Source: Prinia subflava
Taxonomy: Eukaryota > Chordata > Aves > Passeriformes > Cisticolidae
NCBI RefSeq assembly: GCF_021018805.1
Contig: NC_086259.1
Location: 16,821,501-16,885,500 of the forward strand
Direction: 5' to 3'
Length of the DNA: 64,000 nucleotides
Each line of letters opens with the position of its first letter. The first letter of the stretch is position 1. Of this stretch, positions 58,001 through 64,000 are shown in pieces. A program made the position numbers and the translations under genes. The notes under the pieces are model-generated. The model was not told the origin of the DNA, ran no database searches, and saw only the letters and a list, made by a program, of their open reading frames with translations.

Positions 58001-61000
58001 TTTTTTGTCTCATTTTCTCCTTTTTATTGTACCCTAGAGCTGAACAAATAAGTAAACTCTGCCCTTAGCTGCAGTAAAAAACTGTAGGTGTCAGTTCCCA
58101 GTAAGGGATGACTTCAGTGTAGAAAGCCTGGGTTCTGTCCGTGCACATCAGATCAAACTGGAACTGTCTATGTGCAGCCCCATAAATGGATTGTGGTTCC
58201 CTCCACTGCTTTACACTTTGGTGCTCATTGCTTAAACTTCAGAAATGTTCCTCACAGGAACCCAAATGCTCGAGTAAGTCAGTGCCTGCAGAGTTGGCTG
58301 GGCAGCTGAGCACCCACAAGAGCTTGGTGGTTCTTTTTTCATGCTGGCATGCTCTGAACTCACTGTTCCTTTGGTAAAAAATAAATGCTCCCTGTAGCAC
58401 CTTCTCAGTGTAAGCCTGAAAACGAGGAGGGAGGGCCAAGGGATGCTGTGCAAGAAGGAGATCTTTGTTTTCCTTTGCAAGAGATCCAGCGTTTCCTGCA
58501 CAGTGCTGTGGTTTTGCTGGAGCTGGTGGCCGGAAGGGTGCACTGGGAGGATTAGTCCCTGCAGCCTGGGGGAGATGGGGGATGCTGGTGTCAGCTCCCC
58601 CAGGATAAGGGTGCTTGGGTGAGGCACTCAGTCTGTGCTGAGCACGGGGAAAGAGTGCTGGTGAAATGGTCACTGGCCTTCCAAGCTTCTCTTACCACTG
58701 AGTCCTGATCGCTAGCAGAACTGTGGGCATTCTCTAAAGGTTTGTTTTTCTGTTTTCTGTTCACCTTTTCTGTCTTCTTTGTCTTGATTTTCCTGGGAAG
58801 TGGTCTTGAATAACAGCCCGAACTCTGAGTGCTTAGAGTGGTTCAGGCTCCTAACCTAGACCCAGCTGCTGGTTTGCTCAATGACTGCTCTACATTAACT
58901 AACTCTGTGTAGGCACTGCTTGGTTCCACACTTGGAACCCAGTCACTTTGCTAATTTTACTTCTAAAATGCTTTTTGTACATTGCTGTCATAGAGTTGTA
59001 CAAGTCCTTCCTTTGCCAGTCTTAGTTTTATGTCTTGCAACATTCTTCGTTTCTTTTCTCCCCCAGTATTTGCTGTTCACTTGTGCCTCCTCCTCTGCAT
59101 GATGCTGTTGTCCTCACGAATAGTTAGGGCTCCAGTCACTTTCACATTCTATCTACAAATAATATTCTCTAATTATTTGCAGTGGTCTTACAGTCTGTGC
59201 TACTGACATCATTAACGTAGGAGAATAATTACCAGATCTCAATTTAGGGCTTCAGCATTTGCTTTTACTTCCAGACTGAATCAGGTTGACATTTTACCTT
59301 TTTGAGTGAAGTACTTCCTTCCCCTAGAAGAGTTTTGATTTTATTGATTTAAATAACAGTATCTTCGTTTGTATAGTTCCTATAAACTCAGTCTTCCTAA
59401 CTTTTTGAAGCATGTAGTGGATGTGTACCTTGCAGTATGATTGGTACAATTGTTTAGTATACTTGAAGCCTACAAAAACCTTCAGTTTTAATTATTCTTT
59501 AAAGGGCTTTGATGCTAGAGTTTGGAAAGGAGGCTTTTTTGTTCTCCTGCATGAACCAGTTGTCTCCTTGAAACAAGAAAAAGAAAAGAGGTTCAATTTG
59601 AAATTAAATTTTTCAGAGAAGTCTGTTGAGGTTTTAGAGCATTCTCTCTGGGCAAAGATAAGAAATATCTATTTCCTTCATGTCTTTTTAGTTATGTTAA
59701 AAATATTCTTGTGCCTTTTGGTGACAAATTGTTTTTTGACCTTTTTAATAAATATATGAAATACAATTGTATTAAAATATAGTAAAAATGTATTGAATTG
59801 AAATTTATTCCATAACATACAGGTAAAAAGTCTGTCTTGTGTCATAGTGCCCACATATACATAAAATACTGTGTAAATAACAGAAAATCATTAAATATTG
59901 GCTGCCTGAAATATCCTGAAGATCTACACTCCAAATGTTTTTACAATTTTTCATTGCATGTGAAGAGAGGAAAATAGAAATAGAAGGTTTTTGTTTGTAT
60001 TTGTAGCAATTTCATATTCTGATATGTGAGCATTTTTCTTGAAATGAAAAGTTTTTGATAAATTCTGTGGTCAGCCAAAATTATTTATAATAGATTTATT
60101 CCTGCTTTATTGCCTCAAAATCTACTGGAGGAGCCATTGATTCTCATTGCAATTGATTCTCTGATATGAATAATATGTAATACATATATAAAAGGATATT
60201 ACTCCATTTAATTCAGAGTAATCAGTCTAGATTTGTGTCACTGAACCATCAGTAGCTGACCTTGAGATTAAACACATTTTTGGTAACCACACAGCATTTT
60301 TACTTCTGGTATTCCTGCCATTATCAGTGAACTGAATGAGTGTTGGGAGAGTAAATACATTCTGTAGTGTGGATTTTGAATACTTACCTGAAAAGGTGTT
60401 GGGAGTGAAACTTGATAAGTGATGCTTTAATTTGCAAGTAGTACGTGCTTTTTGACTGGCAAAGAACCTCACCTTTTAATTTTTTTTTAACATGGATTTA
60501 TAGGTTAACCTGCAATTTTCACTGTTTTTGTAAAACATTCTGAAACGTGACTAGAAATTGCCCCTTGGCAGCGTTGAGGTGGAGCTGGAAAAGCCAAAGG
60601 GCATCTCTACCCACTCAAATATTTCAGACTTATGTCACCTTGTTAAGGCATGCATATGTACGTCACTGTACATGCTTTTATATTTTTTAATACCAAGCCT
60701 TTTGACCTTTGGGAATGTTGAACTGTTCCTTCATTGGCTACGACCTGGCTTCACACTGGCAATTCCTGGCAGCTGTGCTTAATAGAGACAAAAATGGTTG
60801 ATGGTTGGGAGTGATTATTGCAACATTTATGCCATTGCTGCAAACAGTCTGTGCATGTATCTGCACGTCTGTGTGTGCTGTGCTTTTCACTGTTTTAATA
60901 TCACTGAAAGAGCAAAGACATTATTTGAATTGCTTTGGGGCCAGCTGAGGAGCAGGACAAGAAAAGAAACCAGAGTATGGAAAAAACCCGACTCCTCCTA

Positions 61001-61037
61001 TTAAGATGTCAGCCCATCTTCCAATGGCTTTCAATCT

Positions 61038-61071
61038 TCAATGACTAAAGCCACTCTGCTTTAGTCATTGA
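61038..61071 (+). other. perfect 14-bp-stem hairpin near CMIP exon
   Basis: TCAATGACTAAAGC (61038-61051), a 6-nt loop CACTCT, then GCTTTAGTCATTGA (61058-61071). The two arms are exact reverse complements. It lies 261 bp upstream of the 51-nt exon and is transcribed in the CMIP pre-mRNA. No miRNA-length stem extends beyond the 14 bp apart from scattered pairs. The arm contains TGACTAA, close to an AP-1 site. Confidence 0.9.
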
Positions 61072-61307
61072 TGGCAGAGGCAAATGCCCCACAGGCATTA
61101 AAGATCTGACCCACACCTGATTGAATTAATGGAGGATTTTTCACAGTCTTTGGGCTGGACAGCATTTCATGGGAAGTTCGTATTTGTAAGGTTTTGGTTC
61201 AGTATTTTATAATGCAGCAAGGTCTTTGTGTCTCTGCTTTCTGTGAAAATAAACTGGTTATAATACAAAGTACCTGAATGACCTGAAGCACTGGTAGAAA
61301 CTAATAA

Positions 61308-64000
<2,693 letters not shown>

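Noticed and set aside
59421..59759. 112-codon frame in AT-rich DNA
   Set aside because: Low-complexity Phe/Leu/Lys composition expected of AT-rich non-coding DNA.

Overview
The window is non-coding vertebrate DNA carrying two exons of one protein-coding gene. Both exons are on the + strand. The first (52335-52460) encodes 42 residues containing [11 protein letters not shown] and [14 protein letters not shown]. The second (61332-61382) encodes 17 residues, [17 protein letters not shown]. In order they match the C-terminal half of the PH domain of CMIP (c-Maf-inducing protein) as I know the family. Both have consensus splice sites and both keep phase 0. The organism is most likely a bird. The clearest mobile elements are 5'-truncated CR1 LINEs with the avian-type tail, interspersed repeats are sparse, and the remaining repeats look like very old, amniote-wide SINE/LINE debris. 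I cannot name the species.

Layout: 1-52334 is read as part of the long CMIP intron upstream of the first exon seen here; the exon for the protein's N-terminus lies outside the window. This stretch holds two certain CR1 remnants (23072-23138 and 25611-26173), a doubtful one near 2130, several ancient MIR/L3-like fragments (9755-9850, 32826-32981, 45398-45580), simple repeats, and a few sequence-defined candidate regulatory blocks. The main candidates are a CpG-dense block at 35401-35600, a CpG knot at 31950-32030, and homeodomain-site-rich stretches at 6740-6880 and 21870-21990. 52461-61331 is the next intron, with an internally deleted CR1 (54714-55008) and a 14-bp-stem hairpin (61038-61071) about 260 bp before the second exon. 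61383-64000 is the start of the following intron; the next exon (expected to begin near the IYKYKK region of the family) is not reached.

No operon, CRISPR, tRNA, rRNA or bacterial-type system is present. The many short open frames are what random sequence of this composition gives; I found none with convincing protein-like character beyond the two exons. Identification of CMIP and of repeat families rests on recognition from memory, not on a database search.
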